A stretch of DNA of 64,000 bases from Prostheceraeus crozeri (taxonomy: Eukaryota > Platyhelminthes > Polycladida > Euryleptidae), in NCBI GenBank assembly GCA_907163375.1, contig CAJQUW010000881.1, positions 1-64,000 of the forward strand. Reading direction: 5' to 3'. Below, piece after piece: positions 1-13,265 of this stretch. The notes beneath the pieces are model-generated. The model saw only the letters and a list, made by a program, of their open reading frames with translations, was not told where the DNA came from and did no database searches. How positions within the stretch are numbered: the first letter of the stretch is position 1; each line of letters opens with the position of its first letter. Position numbers and translations under genes: made by a program.

Positions 1-52
1 TATAGTCTTATTTATTCCCCATTTCTATTATAATGAATCTTTGATCTATTAA

Positions 53-95
53 TCCCCCCCCCAGTTCTACCCCCCCCCCCCCACCCCCCTCACAG
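53..95. repeat. C homopolymer tracts
   Basis: Two or three runs of C (9 or more bases each) interrupted by AGTTCTA and A. This is a plain low-complexity tract next to the long pyrimidine-rich block. Such runs are prone to length errors in sequencing, so the exact count is unreliable. Confidence 0.9.
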
Positions 96-189
96 AGAGT
101 TGTAGTTCTCAGAAGTGAAATCTATAGGGTACGGGGTTTATACTTGTGTAATAAGGACATGTTTAGTAATCATCACATCATGTCATGAC

Positions 190-3100
190 GTTGCATGATT
201 CCTTTCATACATTCACAGCGAATGTTTTCTCACATTTCGATTCTATTCTCCTCCTTCTCTAATACATTCACTAATCATATGAATTCCTTCATTTCATGAT
301 TTTTTTTTCTTTCATCAATCTTCATTCATTTCACCGTTTCCTCCATGACATTTCGCCTTCTATTTCTCTTCGGCTTTCTCAATATGTCTCGATCATTTCG
401 TCATCCGTTATACCGATTTCTGTCACTCATGACTTTTTTTCACCATCCATGCTCCATTTCTAACAGTCAATCATATGCCGCCCTATGACTTTTCAACTTC
501 TTTTTCCCATTCATGACTTCATCTTCATGGACCAATTCCTCCATTCCATGGACTCGTATCACTATTCTCAATAGCATCATTCTCATGATCCCTTCATCTT
601 TCCACATTCTTCGTCATTTCCACTTCTCATCTTCATTTCATGGGAACCGATCTCTATTCATGGAGTCTAAATCTTCATCCTTTTCATTTTCATTTCTTCC
701 AAAATTATATCTCATTTCTTTTCATCCTTTTCATGGATCCTATTGTCTCCTTGTCATTGACTTCTTTAATGACTTAATCTCTTTCTCTCCAACCCACATT
801 CAATTGACTCTTCTTCTTCCATTTCATCTTCGATCGTGCTTTCCATTTTTCCATTTCACCACCCATCATTTCCAAACGCTTCAGAATTCCATGGACTACC
901 GATTTCCATTCCTTTTCCTTCATATTCTCGATTCTAAAGCTTCTAAGCGTAGTCCATCCATCAATTATTACATGTTCTATGATTCTTTATCCTTGGGGAT
1001 ATTATACGCTGATGCTAAGATTCACCTGCTCTGATTGTAGAATTTGCAATGCACTTGTCGTTGATGGGGAAGAGAATCATTACATTGATTATCCTGCGTC
1101 CAGCACACCCATATTACTCCGCTCTCCCATATTTCATGATTCGATTCATTCTTTTTCTTTCTTTTCATCGCATCATATTCATATTCAGTTCTTATTCTTT
1201 TTCTTCCATTCCAACCTTCTTTTTTAGCGTTCATCCTTTTCATTCCTCCAGTTTCATCCTACTTTTTCACATTGACTTCTATTCATATATTCTCATGATC
1301 AACTTGTGTAGATGATTCTTCATAATCTGCAATCCGTCAATTCTTTAATTGTACCTTCATTCTAGCGATATGAGGTTAATGACTATCCTCCGTTCTCTTA
1401 CCATCTATCATTCCAATTTCCCTACCATCTCTACTTCCTACCCCATTATACAATGGATCATCGAAATTAGCTTTCATCGTATTAATTCTTTTCCTTATTT
1501 CGCTTTTTTCGTCATCACACCTCCCATTTTCTCGTCTTCTCATTTTCGTTCGCCTCATGTTTCTGGGACCATTCCATATCTTACATCTATCTTCGGACCT
1601 TTTTCATTTTTTGTTTAACTTTTCCCATTCTGCTTCATTTCTATTCTTATTTCATCAATTTTTCATCAATGTTCTCTATCTCCCCTGCATTTTTTTTTCA
1701 TGAACTCTTATCAACCATTTCTCATTCCATTTTTTCTTTTCTTCCTCTTTTCCTCCATTTTTCATCGCTTTTTCTTCCTTTTCATGGATTCTATGTCCCT
1801 TCTTCTTTCATTCGTTCACGATCATTTCACACATCACCTCCGACTTTCATATCATTCATTCGATTCATTCCGGTTTCACTATGACTTTTCATTTTCCTCT
1901 ATTATTTATTCCTCACTTCCATACATTTCGCATCATCTCTTAGTAGTTTCATGATCATTCTTCTTGTTCTTCCAACGTGCATACAAGCTTTCTTTTTTTA
2001 TCCATTCATTCAATCTACTATTTCTTATGAGATTCTTTTCTCTACCCTTATCATTCAAGTCATTCCGTATGACTTCCAATTTCACCTCGTCGTCATTTCA
2101 GGAATCATTTTTCATCTAATCATCCCTCTAGTTTCAATTCATCATCGCATTTCTTCTCATTCCCAGTTCATATTCTCATGCTTGTTTCCATCGTTTCTTT
2201 AATATTCAATCCTTTCATTTTCTTTTTCTCATGTCTATATATCATTCTATAAGATATTCTTTTCATGTCATGGGCCATCCTGCATTTCTTTACCTTCATG
2301 ATTTTCATTCGCATGTTTCCTTCCATTGGACCATTTTCGGTTTTACCTCATCTTCTTTTCCGTGTTACTCCATTCTTTTCTCTCGATTCGATACATTTTT
2401 ATCGTCTTTTCATTCAATCTTTTTTCCTAATTATCATGACTTCTATTTATTCCATTTATCATCTCTATTCCTATTTTCTTTTACTATATTTCACTACTAG
2501 ATTTCATCTTCATTTCGAATCATATCATTCTTCATTCACCTTATATGATCTTTTCATGTCATCTTGACATTTCAATTTCATGGACTTCTCTTTTTCATTC
2601 ATGTATCACGGATGAACATTCATTTTTTCATTTCTCATGTTCTAATCAACGCTCGATTTTCTCGGACGGCATTACTTATTCAATGATTGTTTCTCCTTTC
2701 ATTTTTCATCATTCATTCTCATTCTTCCATTCCTATACTTCTTACTATCCTGTCCTTAATTTCCTCCTCATTACGCGGTCGATCCATCATTCTCTATTCT
2801 TTTCTTTTCATCAACGCTCATTTCTCGATCTCATTCTTCGATCCTCTTGTCTCCATCCCCCTTTCCATATCATATCTTTCGATGCGTTTCCATTTTTTCA
2901 TTGACTCTATTTCCATTCCATGTCACCATTAATTCATGACTTCTCCATGGGTTCATTTCATCTTCGTTTTCCTCCTTTGTTCATTTCTGTACATCTCACA
3001 CATCATTTTTCACCTATTTTCCGATGAATTCTTCTTTCATGATCTATTTCCATCATTGATCAGTCGGTCCACAATTCCCTTTTATTCTCATCTATCTCCT

Positions 3101-3340
3101 TCATTCGAGAATCAGTCTCCCACCACATCTTCTAGCATTCATCTCACCATCTCATTTCTCCATTCTTCTTTCCTAATTTTTTTCACGCTCCAATGTACTA
3201 TTTTCCATGACTCCTCTCTTCTGTTTCATGATCCTATTTTTCTCATTACTTCATTTTTTTTTCGATCTCATCTTGACTCTTTTGAAAACGGTGTCCGACT
3301 TTGCTTCTCAAATAATGGCCGTTATAGAACTGAAGATCTC
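190..3340. repeat. 3-kb strand-asymmetric pyrimidine-rich low-complexity block
   Basis: About 3.1 kb in which the + strand is dominated by T and C, with endlessly varied short words such as TTCATTTC, TTCATG, CATTCATT and TCTTC. No fixed repeat unit is visible, so it behaves as a cryptic or degenerate satellite rather than a clean microsatellite. Several frames of 80-173 codons stay open on the + strand because the stop codons TAA, TAG and TGA need purines that are scarce here. Their predicted proteins are Ser/Phe/His/Ile-rich low-complexity strings that differ from one frame to the next. I do not call any of them a gene. The block ends sharply near 3340, where ordinary AT-rich DNA resumes. 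Confidence 0.85.
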
Positions 3341-4969
3341 TAGTTAAAAAGTCCCATGTCTCTTTTTGTATTACGATAATAGATTCATAATCAATATTGT
3401 TTTCACTGTTGCTATCTCAGAGACACAGTGAAAATTTAGATGATGAGTTAATGATGCCCAGGAGAAGTGAAAACCTGAATAGAAACTATACTCTACAAAA
3501 GGATTTTGTGTATTTTCAAAGACTCTAATCCAGACTTTCGATCTCTGCATCACAATTGATTTGGTTATTTCGTTGCCGCTTCTATTAATCATTCCATTAT
3601 CGAAACCAGTTATTAATACCTCTAAAACACTTGTTCCTAGGCTGAATATACGATCACATCAATCTATCTAATACGACCTGTTGCGATCATTTGATTTCTA
3701 AAATACGATGATTTTGAGTCTGCGATTACCTAATATATCGTAACGCATCGATTTTTGTTGAAGTCGGTTTAAACCTAGCGTCAATGAATAATTATTTCTC
3801 GTCCCTTTAAATGAACTATCTGTAGGATCAATGTAAAGACTTCAAAAAAGTCGCTTTCACTGTTTTGAACATATTATATCACCTAATAACACCATTCCTT
3901 TCTTAATTAGATTCTTCCATTTATTATTTATAGTGTGACTTTGTGTCATCTTCTACCTATTCTTTTATAAGAATCATGATCGTTTTATCCATGTAGTCTC
4001 GCTTTACAGAATTCATCAAGGCGAAATCGTTCACATGGTGTTTTTTTCTACTTCTTTAATCAATGATTCTTTTTGCAATTCTTTTCTGACTGGTATGATT
4101 GTGAAAAAGGATTCTTGAAAATTTCTTAGAGGATTAAGTAATATTCTCATTATCTAAGACAGACTCACGATTGATGCAATTGGCTCCTCAATTCTAAAGA
4201 ATTCATAGTACGAGAACTTTCGCTGGTGGAGCTTTTCTTCCGCTCAAGTCTGTACTGTCATTGGGACACATTCTAACATTTGATCAACGAAAGTGTTAAA
4301 CTATATCTGCATGCAGACAATGAAGAAAGTATTAATTGTCAACTATACGCATGATCAGTGAAATATCAAAATATCATTGCGCAATCTTCTTGCAACTTTT
4401 GTTATTTCAAGAACTACTGTGTACATGTTGTTTCTATGTTCAATGATCTATTGCACTATGAAGATCGTAACGAGTATGTACGGCAAAAGATCGAATCGCC
4501 ATGTAACTTGGAGTAGAAAAAAGCAACATTTTTTGATTAGATGAATATATAAAATACATACAATGATCCTTCAGACAATTTTTTTTCACGCGTAACACCC
4601 TTCTTTGAGCTAGACAGCACTTCCTTACGTCAGTAGGGGTTGCTGCTAAGATTCATCCGGCGATATACGGTACGGGCAATAGCATGTAGCCGCGTTCATC
4701 AGCAGATGGATTTCTGTCCTTAAGAAACGTGCAACTTTGATGTCTGCTCAAGAAACTTGGGATCAAATTTACTCAGTTTTCGGAATTGTCTTCAAATAAC
4801 AACAGCCAAGAGACGGATCGTGGTACGGATAGGGAAAAGCTGACTATATGTACACGAAGCACATCGCAGTTCAATGAAATACTACTTATCGCCATTAGTC
4901 GAACGATCAGGCAGTACGTTTTAAGATGAAATCTAAGATTAACTTGATCGACTTGTTCAACAGGACTAA
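3341..4969. other. intergenic, no supported feature
   Basis: AT-rich single-copy-looking DNA after the pyrimidine block. I see no exon-like frame with matching splice sites, no RNA gene and no clear repeat. The stretch at 4600-4970 is somewhat richer in GC and may be a decayed upstream part of the Penelope-like fragment that follows, but no motif could be read there. Confidence 0.5.
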
Positions 4970-5449
4970 TTCCTATTGAAACCCTTGAAAATAATGAAAC
5001 TCCATCTGAACCACGAAAACATCAATTTTTACCTACTTCTCCAAAGACTACATAAGAACATCGACACCATGCCCGGTCGTCCAATTGTTAAATCTTGGTC
5101 AAGTGCAACAGAAAATCTAAGTTCGTTTGTTGATTCTCAATAAACAATTGGGCACAAAATGTTTACTATTACCATCAGAGATACTACTGAAAAAATTTTA
5201 TTCAGAAATTACGTGCAAAGAGTGATTAAGAAGTGCTTTAATCTAAGTGATGCAGATGTGACATTTCCTTTACACAAATATTTTCTTTCAATGATGATCC
5301 AAGAGCAAAGCAAGAGCACACTTAATAATAACACGTTTTACTTTTCCCAAGCCCCGGACCAATTGTACATTTGGTTGCCGATTGCACCAAAAAAATACTT
5401 TTCCATTTCAAAAACCAGTGCTACACTCAAATACAAGGTACCGCTATGA
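4970..5449 (+). pseudogene. Penelope-like element reverse transcriptase fragment
   Basis: One reading frame runs from 4970 to 5449 with a single in-frame stop (TAA at 5141). It contains, in order, FYLL followed by LHKN, then PGRPIV, then SSATENLSSFVD, then IRDTTEKIL, then LNNNTFYF. In Penelope-like retroelements the start of the reverse transcriptase domain reads approximately as FY-LPKIHK, GRPIVS, a T-x-N-I-S-x-FVD segment, then S-Y-x-K/R-DT, and later a K/T-NN-x-F segment. The order and spacing match, but the catalytic YADD region is absent, and the catalytic aspartate of the first motif is not visible. The copy is therefore truncated, internally deleted and broken by a stop. In a live element this domain copies RNA into DNA at the target site. 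The family call is by motif recognition; a very decayed group II-type or other reverse transcriptase is less likely because of the GRPIV/FVD pair. Confidence 0.68.
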
Positions 5450-8400
5450 GTACAAGATGGCACCTAGATAAGCTATCATTATCCATGAATTGGTCTGCGA
5501 AACAACTTCTTTCAGGATGCACTGTTAAAACCATTAGTAGGTGCGTATATTGACATTATTATGATTTGGACACATTGTCAATCACTTCCGTGAATTGAAA
5601 AATCATGCTAATAAACTATATCCATCCCTAAAATTTAATTTTGAGAAGTGATAAGACAGACGGGTCTAGATCCGAAAATCTGATTTGTCTTTCAAGCCAC
5701 GATACCCCGACAGTTTTTACATTACTCATCTAGTCCCCGAGCATAAAATTCAATAGCGTATTTCAACTTTTTTCGAAATAAGATATGTTATGATCTTTCG
5801 AGCAAGACTTCATCTTCAGATCGACGCCAAGCCCTAGTCGAGAGAAATATCCTCGCAGCGTGTTCAAACTCAAATCAACAAATCTATAGTTAAAGATGAG
5901 AACATATATTATCAAAAGAAAAAAATCCGTAATGTTCAATAATTTCAATGATTGCACCGCATCATCCTCCGACACTGATCAGATAAGGCATCAGGCTGAT
6001 GTCCGAGCCAATCATCGCATTTTCTTGATGAAATTCAGATATCAGTTGAACTATAGTGGAAACCTCCAAACAAGGAATTAAGCGCTTTAAGTTTAATACT
6101 ACATTACAGGTTGGCTCACCTCAAAGATCTGCGATAACGAAAATGCTTCAAGTCTGGTTCCACACGTTGCAAAACTTGTAATATTCTTTCGTCGGATGAA
6201 TTCATGCATCGCAATTACAAATTTATCAGACAAAAATAATGCAAGTAACACAACATGCACAACAAAAAACATTGTACATTTCTATTAGTTTTATGATTGC
6301 AATTTCATTATATATCGGGAATATGGTAGGAGTTTGAGAGAGCAAATAATGGACCGTTGATGGAAAATGCCGATAAAGAGCATAGACCAAGTTTGCTATT
6401 TCACTGCACAGAACACATGCATGATGATCCCATTGATAACCCAAATTTCAAATTATAAATATACCATAATTATATACTTTTCAACTTCTCTGAAGGAAAT
6501 TGTAGCCAGCAGCCCCTCACCGTCCTCCAAGCAAACCGGTTGATGTTATTAAGTAATATCTGACTTTGAGAAGACGTTCTGTCTTTTCATTAAAATGAGT
6601 TTAATGAAAGCCAATGAAAAAGCAGAATGATCCAACGCGATTGAGCATGAAGTTCAGTAGTGCTAGGTGATATCTGACTAACTTAAGACAGCAGGGTGGA
6701 GGACATCGGTTGAAGATACAAATTCTCGGCCAATTCTCGGATATTCCAGGACAGTTTAATATAATTTTCAGCTATACATCACAATGACCCAAATTTTCGA
6801 CGTTCGAATTACAATTGGAAATTAGCGTCTCATTATGTACCACTCTGCAATGACATACCCTGCATTAGAATGGATTACAGATTATTTGCATCCTAATAGG
6901 CAACATACAAATTATAAAAGAAAAATGGTTCGACTCGATTATTACATCATTATTACCCACATACCTTCTCATCAACGAACATGTTTCACATTAGAAGGTG
7001 TCCCACAAGAAAATACATCCTAATAGACAAAGACCAACTCAACAGCGAAATACGATGCATAAGGAACGGCAAAAATACTTCTCGTTTAATGTTTTTCTTA
7101 AAATGTGCATAAATGTTATTTCCAGTTATATTTCAACAATCAATTATGGCCCTGCTATGCTCATAAACACAATTGTTTTATAAGACTATGCTACTCCTAC
7201 CCTATTTGGTCATTATATTTTGCAACAAGTTTACGTGGCAAAACAACACGATCACTCGGTAAACATTATTAACTTAATGGAGAGTCTGCAACATATCTAA
7301 GAGAATTAAACAAACAATTCACGAAACCTTAGTCATATTCAAACTCTACAAAGAGTGATTCTTAAACCCCCGTAAATTCATGCAATACACCTGAAACACA
7401 GACCTATGTGCAATAGGGAGGGCACAGGTACAACAAAAGTCAAAAATGCAATACGTGTACGTAAAAATCAGCTGTTGGCAAGAAATTTAGCGAAATTTTA
7501 AAAACGTGCAATTTGCAAGTGTTTAAAGTAGAAAATGCGTTGTATTGAGGATTATTTTCTATGGATTAATGGTTCACAGAGGTCCAGAGCTTAGATCATC
7601 CAGATCACAACATTGTGCAGAGAATCCAGAGTTCCAAGTGGATCGCCACAATAGAATTTGGTTGATGAATTAAGGAACATTGTCATGCTGTGCCATCTTT
7701 CTTCCTCCTTCCACTTTACTCTTTCAATACATTCTATGAGTGAAATAAGTGAAAAAATCTGCAAAATGTGATAACTGGGGTCATCAGTGCGTGCAATAGC
7801 AGCAAAATATCGAATAAATGCAATTATATTTATCCCTTTTTAAAGTAGGAGAAGTCAGAAGCAATCAAAAATCAAACCTCCATAAAAGTATGCAGTGTGC
7901 TTACTATATGAAAAACTAGCCTCTTCAATTTATGGGACGATGCAGTGAAGTAGAATGTTTGATTACGGAAGACTATCTCCCGTTTTCGGCAAACTATATT
8001 TATACTGCAACCACGATAGTCATAGCCACAGGACATAGACATCGAACATTAATCATTAAGGACCTAGTTGCTGTTGTTCGATGTCTATGGCAACACACAT
8101 GATCATGGCCATTTCTTTTTCTACTGGGATGCCAATGATGAATAATTTCAACTCAGGGAATCAAGAGAAGCAAAATCCAATTCTTGAATTATATGGAATC
8201 CATGAAAACAGAGGTTGTTGTATTCCTTTTGATTTCTGTGATTCACTGAAAGTTGATGCTTGCCAAAGATGCTTGCTACTGCAATGAGATTCACTATTTG
8301 CCATTGATTGCTTGAAAGTTCTATTCAGACTTGATTCTCACTTGGAATGCATTTATTCCTCATTCTTCTACAATGGTCACTAAATAGCCAGATTCATTTC

Positions 8401-11400
8401 TATGGCCAGATTGCTCTTTGCGAAGTCATTTTTAAAATTCATCAGATAAACATTAAATTTCTAATTTTTTTGAGGCATTTTAAGTTTTCGAAATTTCCTG
8501 GAAATTGTGTGGAATATCTCATGATCGCTACAACTAGAATTATGTATATACAGCCAATAGTTTGAATTTTCCTAGCGTTGGATTTTTAAATAAGAAACCA
8601 AAAAGTACCCATAATCGTTTTATTTCTATTCCAGATGCCAGCAATTTTGATGTACATGCTTTTTGTGTCATAATTTCCAGATATGATATTGAAAGGCAAT
8701 TGATAATGGAATTTACATTTGGAGTTCAGATGGTTGATTGCACAATTGAATGACATATAAAATGATTCATGCGACTTGTTCGAAAGTGTCTAGAGCGTTT
8801 TATTCTCGCATTTATTTCATGATGTGATCATTCATTTTCATAAACCTAATCATGGGTGTCTCACAACGTAGTTGTGACAGCCATGATGCTTAAGCAAGTG
8901 TGATTGCTAATGAACATGTTGTGATCCGCCAGCAGCAAGGTTCTTGCAAGATGCCAGTGCAATGGCTGTCCATTGCGAGTGTGTGAGGTATTTTGCTTGC
9001 GGTTATTGACAAATTTTAAGACTTTCGCTTGATTTTGTATTAATTTGATTTGATGATGTCCTATAAACTGACTGAAGAAATGTCAATTGTCAATATTGGC
9101 CTGTCAGTTCGTTGCTGTGACTTGTTCTGTCTAACGGTAGGTGCGTTTGCTGACTTGTCTGGGTTGGGCCTGCCTATTTAAAGGACCTTGTTCGGCTGAC
9201 TTCCCTTGAGTAGTTTTGAGAAATTACTTGCCTTGAGGCAAGAGAACGGAAAAGCCTTTATTCACAGCTAGAAGTCAACATCCCTGTCAGTAAGAAGTGG
9301 ACAAGGGATTTATAAACTTGCGTCCTTACAATGAGCAATTACTGATACCACTCAACATAGCAGCTTTGGGATGAGTTTGTTTGTTTAGCACGTGATTGCA
9401 ATTACGCAAGTTAAGTATTATGCTGTGCAGTCGAACTGTACATTGCATTATAAAAAGAAAAAGATACTTTTTCAAACATTTTAATGATGATTGTGTTTTC
9501 AATTTTTCAACTTCTACAAGAACTTCAAGCTTTGGGGACTGTGTGAAACTGCCCACAATTTTCAAGTGATTGCATTTGGCAGGTACTTGCAAAGACAGGC
9601 TTTAAACGTACTCTGATAGTATGCTGCGATTAGATATTACTTTGCCTATATTCTACACAATTTTTCAGACGTTGAGAAAGACTTCAATATTTGATTCAAT
9701 ATTGTTGATCATATGGTTCCATAGTACAAATCATATCATGTCAAAAACTAACGGAGAACCGTGACTTTATTCGTATACAATGATTTCTGTTTGTCATCAA
9801 TTTTTAGTCAATCAGTTATCTTGATAACATAAATGACAGGCCTATGTGATAATTCAAACCCAAACTTGGACACGTAACTTACTTTTTCTACCTACAGATG
9901 TTGTCTCTGTGTTTTCTGAAAGTTCAGCTTTCATTTAGTTAAACTGAAGTCCCATCAGAATTGTGAAGAAACAAGTCAACTGCTCCATTTCAGTTAAAGA
10001 TGTGTCACTTTTTGGGTCATAAAGAACAAATTAATAGCTGAACACATCCAAACCGATTTAAAGATCGCAATTAGCTGGATTTATCATTCGAGCTATCAAA
10101 AACAAATTAAAGCTTTTTTACATTTGCTTGACAAAATGACGGTATATCCATTTGAATACAGCACAGCAGTTGAAGCAAAGCTCCAAGATTTTTTTGTTTC
10201 AGGTCGATTTTACGAGGCAAATGGTGAAAAGGTTGACAGGCCTTCAACTTATTAACCACAGAAGGCTGTGAACGCCGAATAATCAACTTATTATTTATTA
10301 TATTTTATTAAATCGACTTAAAATCAGAAATCGTGGAGTTTTACCTGAATTGCTGTGCTATTTTCTGACCGATTAAAGAACGATCAGGTCACAGTCGCTC
10401 CATCTCTCAATCTGGCACTCTGATTTTATCATCTAAATGAAGGATTAAGCTGAGATGAATAAGAAGAAAGATATAGCTGAATTATCGTTGGTGGAGGTAA
10501 TGTCCCACGCGAAGTCAATTTCCTCAAAAGACCACTCTTTCAATTATCTTTTAAATTCAAAGATGGCAATTTGTCAAAACCTTGTGTCTATTTATGTACA
10601 GCATTTTACCGTAAGAGAATTCATACCGCAAGAGAATACCGCAGTTAATTCATAGCAAGTTAATGCAGCGATAACCTATTCATCACATGTCCATAGGCAA
10701 TGAAAACAGATTAATATGCGCGAAACTCCAATGAGCAGCGTTTATTTGCCAATGAACGAGATTCAGTGCGCTCAATCTCGCTCATATATGCCCTTGTGAA
10801 AGCAAAAATAGACGGAGATTTTATGAAGTCGGTTATGAAATTCGCTTTTACAGATTAACTTCCATGTTTGATGCTAATTTCGCTCCAGGCTGCCGCATCT
10901 CGACTCACCCGTAAAAGGTTTTTCTGAATATTTCTTTATTATTGATAATGTCCATTAGATAAAAGTTTCCCGGCAGGAAGGTAAATTGACTCAGTCGACA
11001 AAAAGTTGATTGACTGAGTCGCTCTTTTTGGTTGCTTCTCATACACAATAACACTTACAGTCTGTATATTTTGCTGTTCAAATGTTTCATGAGTCACAGT
11101 TTAGAAATGATGGCAAAAGGAAATGCAGTTGCCGTTCTGCTTCTGATGAAAGCTTGAATTGAACCTATGAGCAGCAGTTTCGCAAGCAAAACAGCAAGAT
11201 ACGTCGTATATTTTTTTTCTTTCAGAGGCTCATGCACGGAACGAGTACAAATATTCAATTTTTGATGCCAGTTAATGGTTAGCAATGAAATTTATTTCTA
11301 AAGTTGATGAGTTTTGGATTGTTGGAATCATTTCTCCATTTACGTATCAGATCAAAAATAATCGAAACCTAAAACTTTTCATGTTTTATCTTTTATGACA

Positions 11401-11944
11401 TTGAGTTGATTTATTAAGCAAGCAAAAATTATTGTATCATATTTCTATATTGAAATACAGGATACTGCCTTTGGAAATACATGATAATGTTATAAATGAT
11501 TTGCTGATCTAATTTCAGTTTTGATATCAATCAAGGCTTATTTCTTCAGATATTCCAATCACATCACTTTGGGATTTTTCAAAAACATCAGAAGTCAAGT
11601 TATTGCTTTTTTGGTGTTGCAAAAGAGTGAAATTTATATATTCTAACTGAACCACTCCTTGTATGTTTTCACTTGTTGCAGGCTTGTGAATCAGAATTAG
11701 GGGTGAAAAAAGTTCATATTAAGCCTATTTGAGACACGCATATATGCAATATGCACATTATAACAACGAACATAGCTCATATTAATATTTGGTTGCATCA
11801 ATAGACAAAACAACTTTTGCCATGATATGATCTGCAGTTGTCAATGAATGCGGAATAAGATGATAACTACTAACATGGATTAACTGAACTTGCATAATAT
11901 ATTTCAACAGTTTGAAAAAGCATTTTCAAGCTAGGCTGTTCAAA
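5450..11944. other. intergenic, mostly featureless
   Basis: About 6.5 kb of AT-rich DNA. I find short open frames only, without splice-site context or recognisable domains. A 15-bp perfect hairpin lies at 8034-8089 and a smaller one (TGACTCAGTC / GACTGAGTC) near 10988-11019. A segment at about 9100-9330 is less AT-rich and contains a TATTTAAAG box, reminiscent of a promoter or solo LTR, but no second copy or target duplication is visible. Confidence 0.5.
8034..8089. repeat. short hairpin with perfect 15-bp arms
   Basis: CATAGACATCGAACA at 8034-8048 is matched by its exact reverse complement at 8075-8089, with a 26-base loop between. Beyond the arms pairing breaks down, so the stem is shorter than a typical animal microRNA precursor. 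It may be a chance or decayed inverted repeat. Confidence 0.75.
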
Positions 11945-13265
11945 CAGGGGAGATCGGGATGTTATGGGCCACCCTCCTGTAAGCCACTCTTTCCAACCTG
12001 AAAACCAGTTTTCGAGCATTTGTGAACGAAAACATTGTAAATAAGAACATAAGGTGTTTCTGAATGCGCAACTATTATTTTCTATTTTTTACCGCAAGGC
12101 AGGTTTTCACTAGAATTTGAGCGCTCCTTTTGTAAATGTGTGTTTTCTCCTGGGTGAGTCATTCTTGAGCACCAACTGAGATTTTCGCTGTGGAGATGTA
12201 GCATGGTTAATCAGCTTCGAGAAAACAAAAACGGTTGGCTGAAATGTATTACACATTTTCTAGTAACAGTTGAATTTGTAAGTTTACTAATGGTGGGAGT
12301 TATGGGCCCCCGATTTTGGGGTGTTATGGGCTACCCCATCATTCACCGCATTACCTTAAATATCGTCAGAAAAATTACTTTACTTCATTCTTCTCAAGCG
12401 CAAACATAGCCAACAGAAAATACGTTACAGAACGTTTTTGTGAAAGGTCACTGAAAGTTAAAGTGATTAACAAGAAGTCTAGCAGGTCAAAACATCGGAT
12501 GAAAAAGGGTGATGGGAGTAGTAGGCCTAGTCGTATTTGCAGAGGGCTGCGCCTACGGTATGTTATCTCACAGAATTGCTTGGACTGGTATCTCGACGTA
12601 ATTACTTGGATTGCTATCTCAAGCTGCAATGTTGTCAATCAATAAGTTGTTTCATGTCAGTGTTTTTATAGCATATTTGCATCTAGTGAGGTTGCAACAT
12701 AATGTTCAGAAATTGGGACAGATAGCCACCTAGAACGATTATGCTTGGGTTTCAAGCAGTTTACTGACTTCGTTTGTAATTAATCAATCTATAAGTGTTA
12801 ATTTACAGCTCTCACACTGATGATTCTCAATCACAATTTTTATCATCACACCTTCGCACAGCAAGAGGGCTTAATTATTTGTCAAAATTTAAATTATTCC
12901 GATTAATCACTTTTCTGTATCTGTTGACCTGTCAATCAAACAAGTTGTGTAGGGGGTATCTTAAATTTGATTGCTGCTGAGCATTATTAAATCAATGTCG
13001 CATTTTTACAAATATTAATGGGTAGTCCACAACACCCGAACAGGTGGTTCATAACACCCCGTAAATTTTGAAAATGGCGAATTCGTCATTATTCAGGAAA
13101 ATTCCTCTTCAACAAAGTGAAGCGGGTCTTATGCGAAAATAACTCATAGAACTTTGCGTCTGTGTCCATAGCTAGTAATTAAGCCAAAAAAGTTGACCTA
13201 GAGAGGAATTAGTGGTCTCTATAACCCCTTAGACTCAGGTGGCCCATAACACACGCTCTCCCTTG
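11945..13265. mobile_element. 1.3-kb terminal-inverted-repeat DNA element, family unknown
   Basis: The left end begins CAGGGGAGATCGGGAT and runs into GTTATGGGCCACC. The right end, read as reverse complement, begins CAAGGGAGAGCGTGT and runs into the same GTTATGGGCCACC. The two ends therefore form imperfect terminal inverted repeats of about 29 bp. Variants of the GTTATGGGC(C/T)ACC motif recur inside: near 12299 and 12323 in the left-end orientation, and near 13021, 13043 and 13240 in the opposite orientation. This subterminal arrangement is typical of cut-and-paste DNA transposons and their non-autonomous copies, where it binds transposase. The interior (about 12340-13010) shows no recognisable transposase; open frames at 12203-12409 and 12316-12645 have no familiar motif. 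I could not identify a convincing target-site duplication, so the superfamily is open. Confidence 0.7.

Noticed and set aside
513-3343. Series of open frames of 80-173 codons on the + strand in the first 3.3 kb
   Set aside because: They arise from pyrimidine-rich low-complexity DNA that lacks stop codons; the peptides are Ser/Phe/His/Ile-rich, unrelated to each other and without splice or start context.
9100-9330. Possible solo LTR or promoter with TATTTAAAG
   Set aside because: No second copy, terminal TG/CA pair or target duplication was visible; local composition alone is not enough.
10988-11019. Small inverted repeat TGACTCAGTC / GACTGAGTC as a regulatory (AP-1-like) site
   Set aside because: TGACTCA matches the AP-1 consensus, but a single short inverted repeat in unannotated intergenic DNA is expected by chance.
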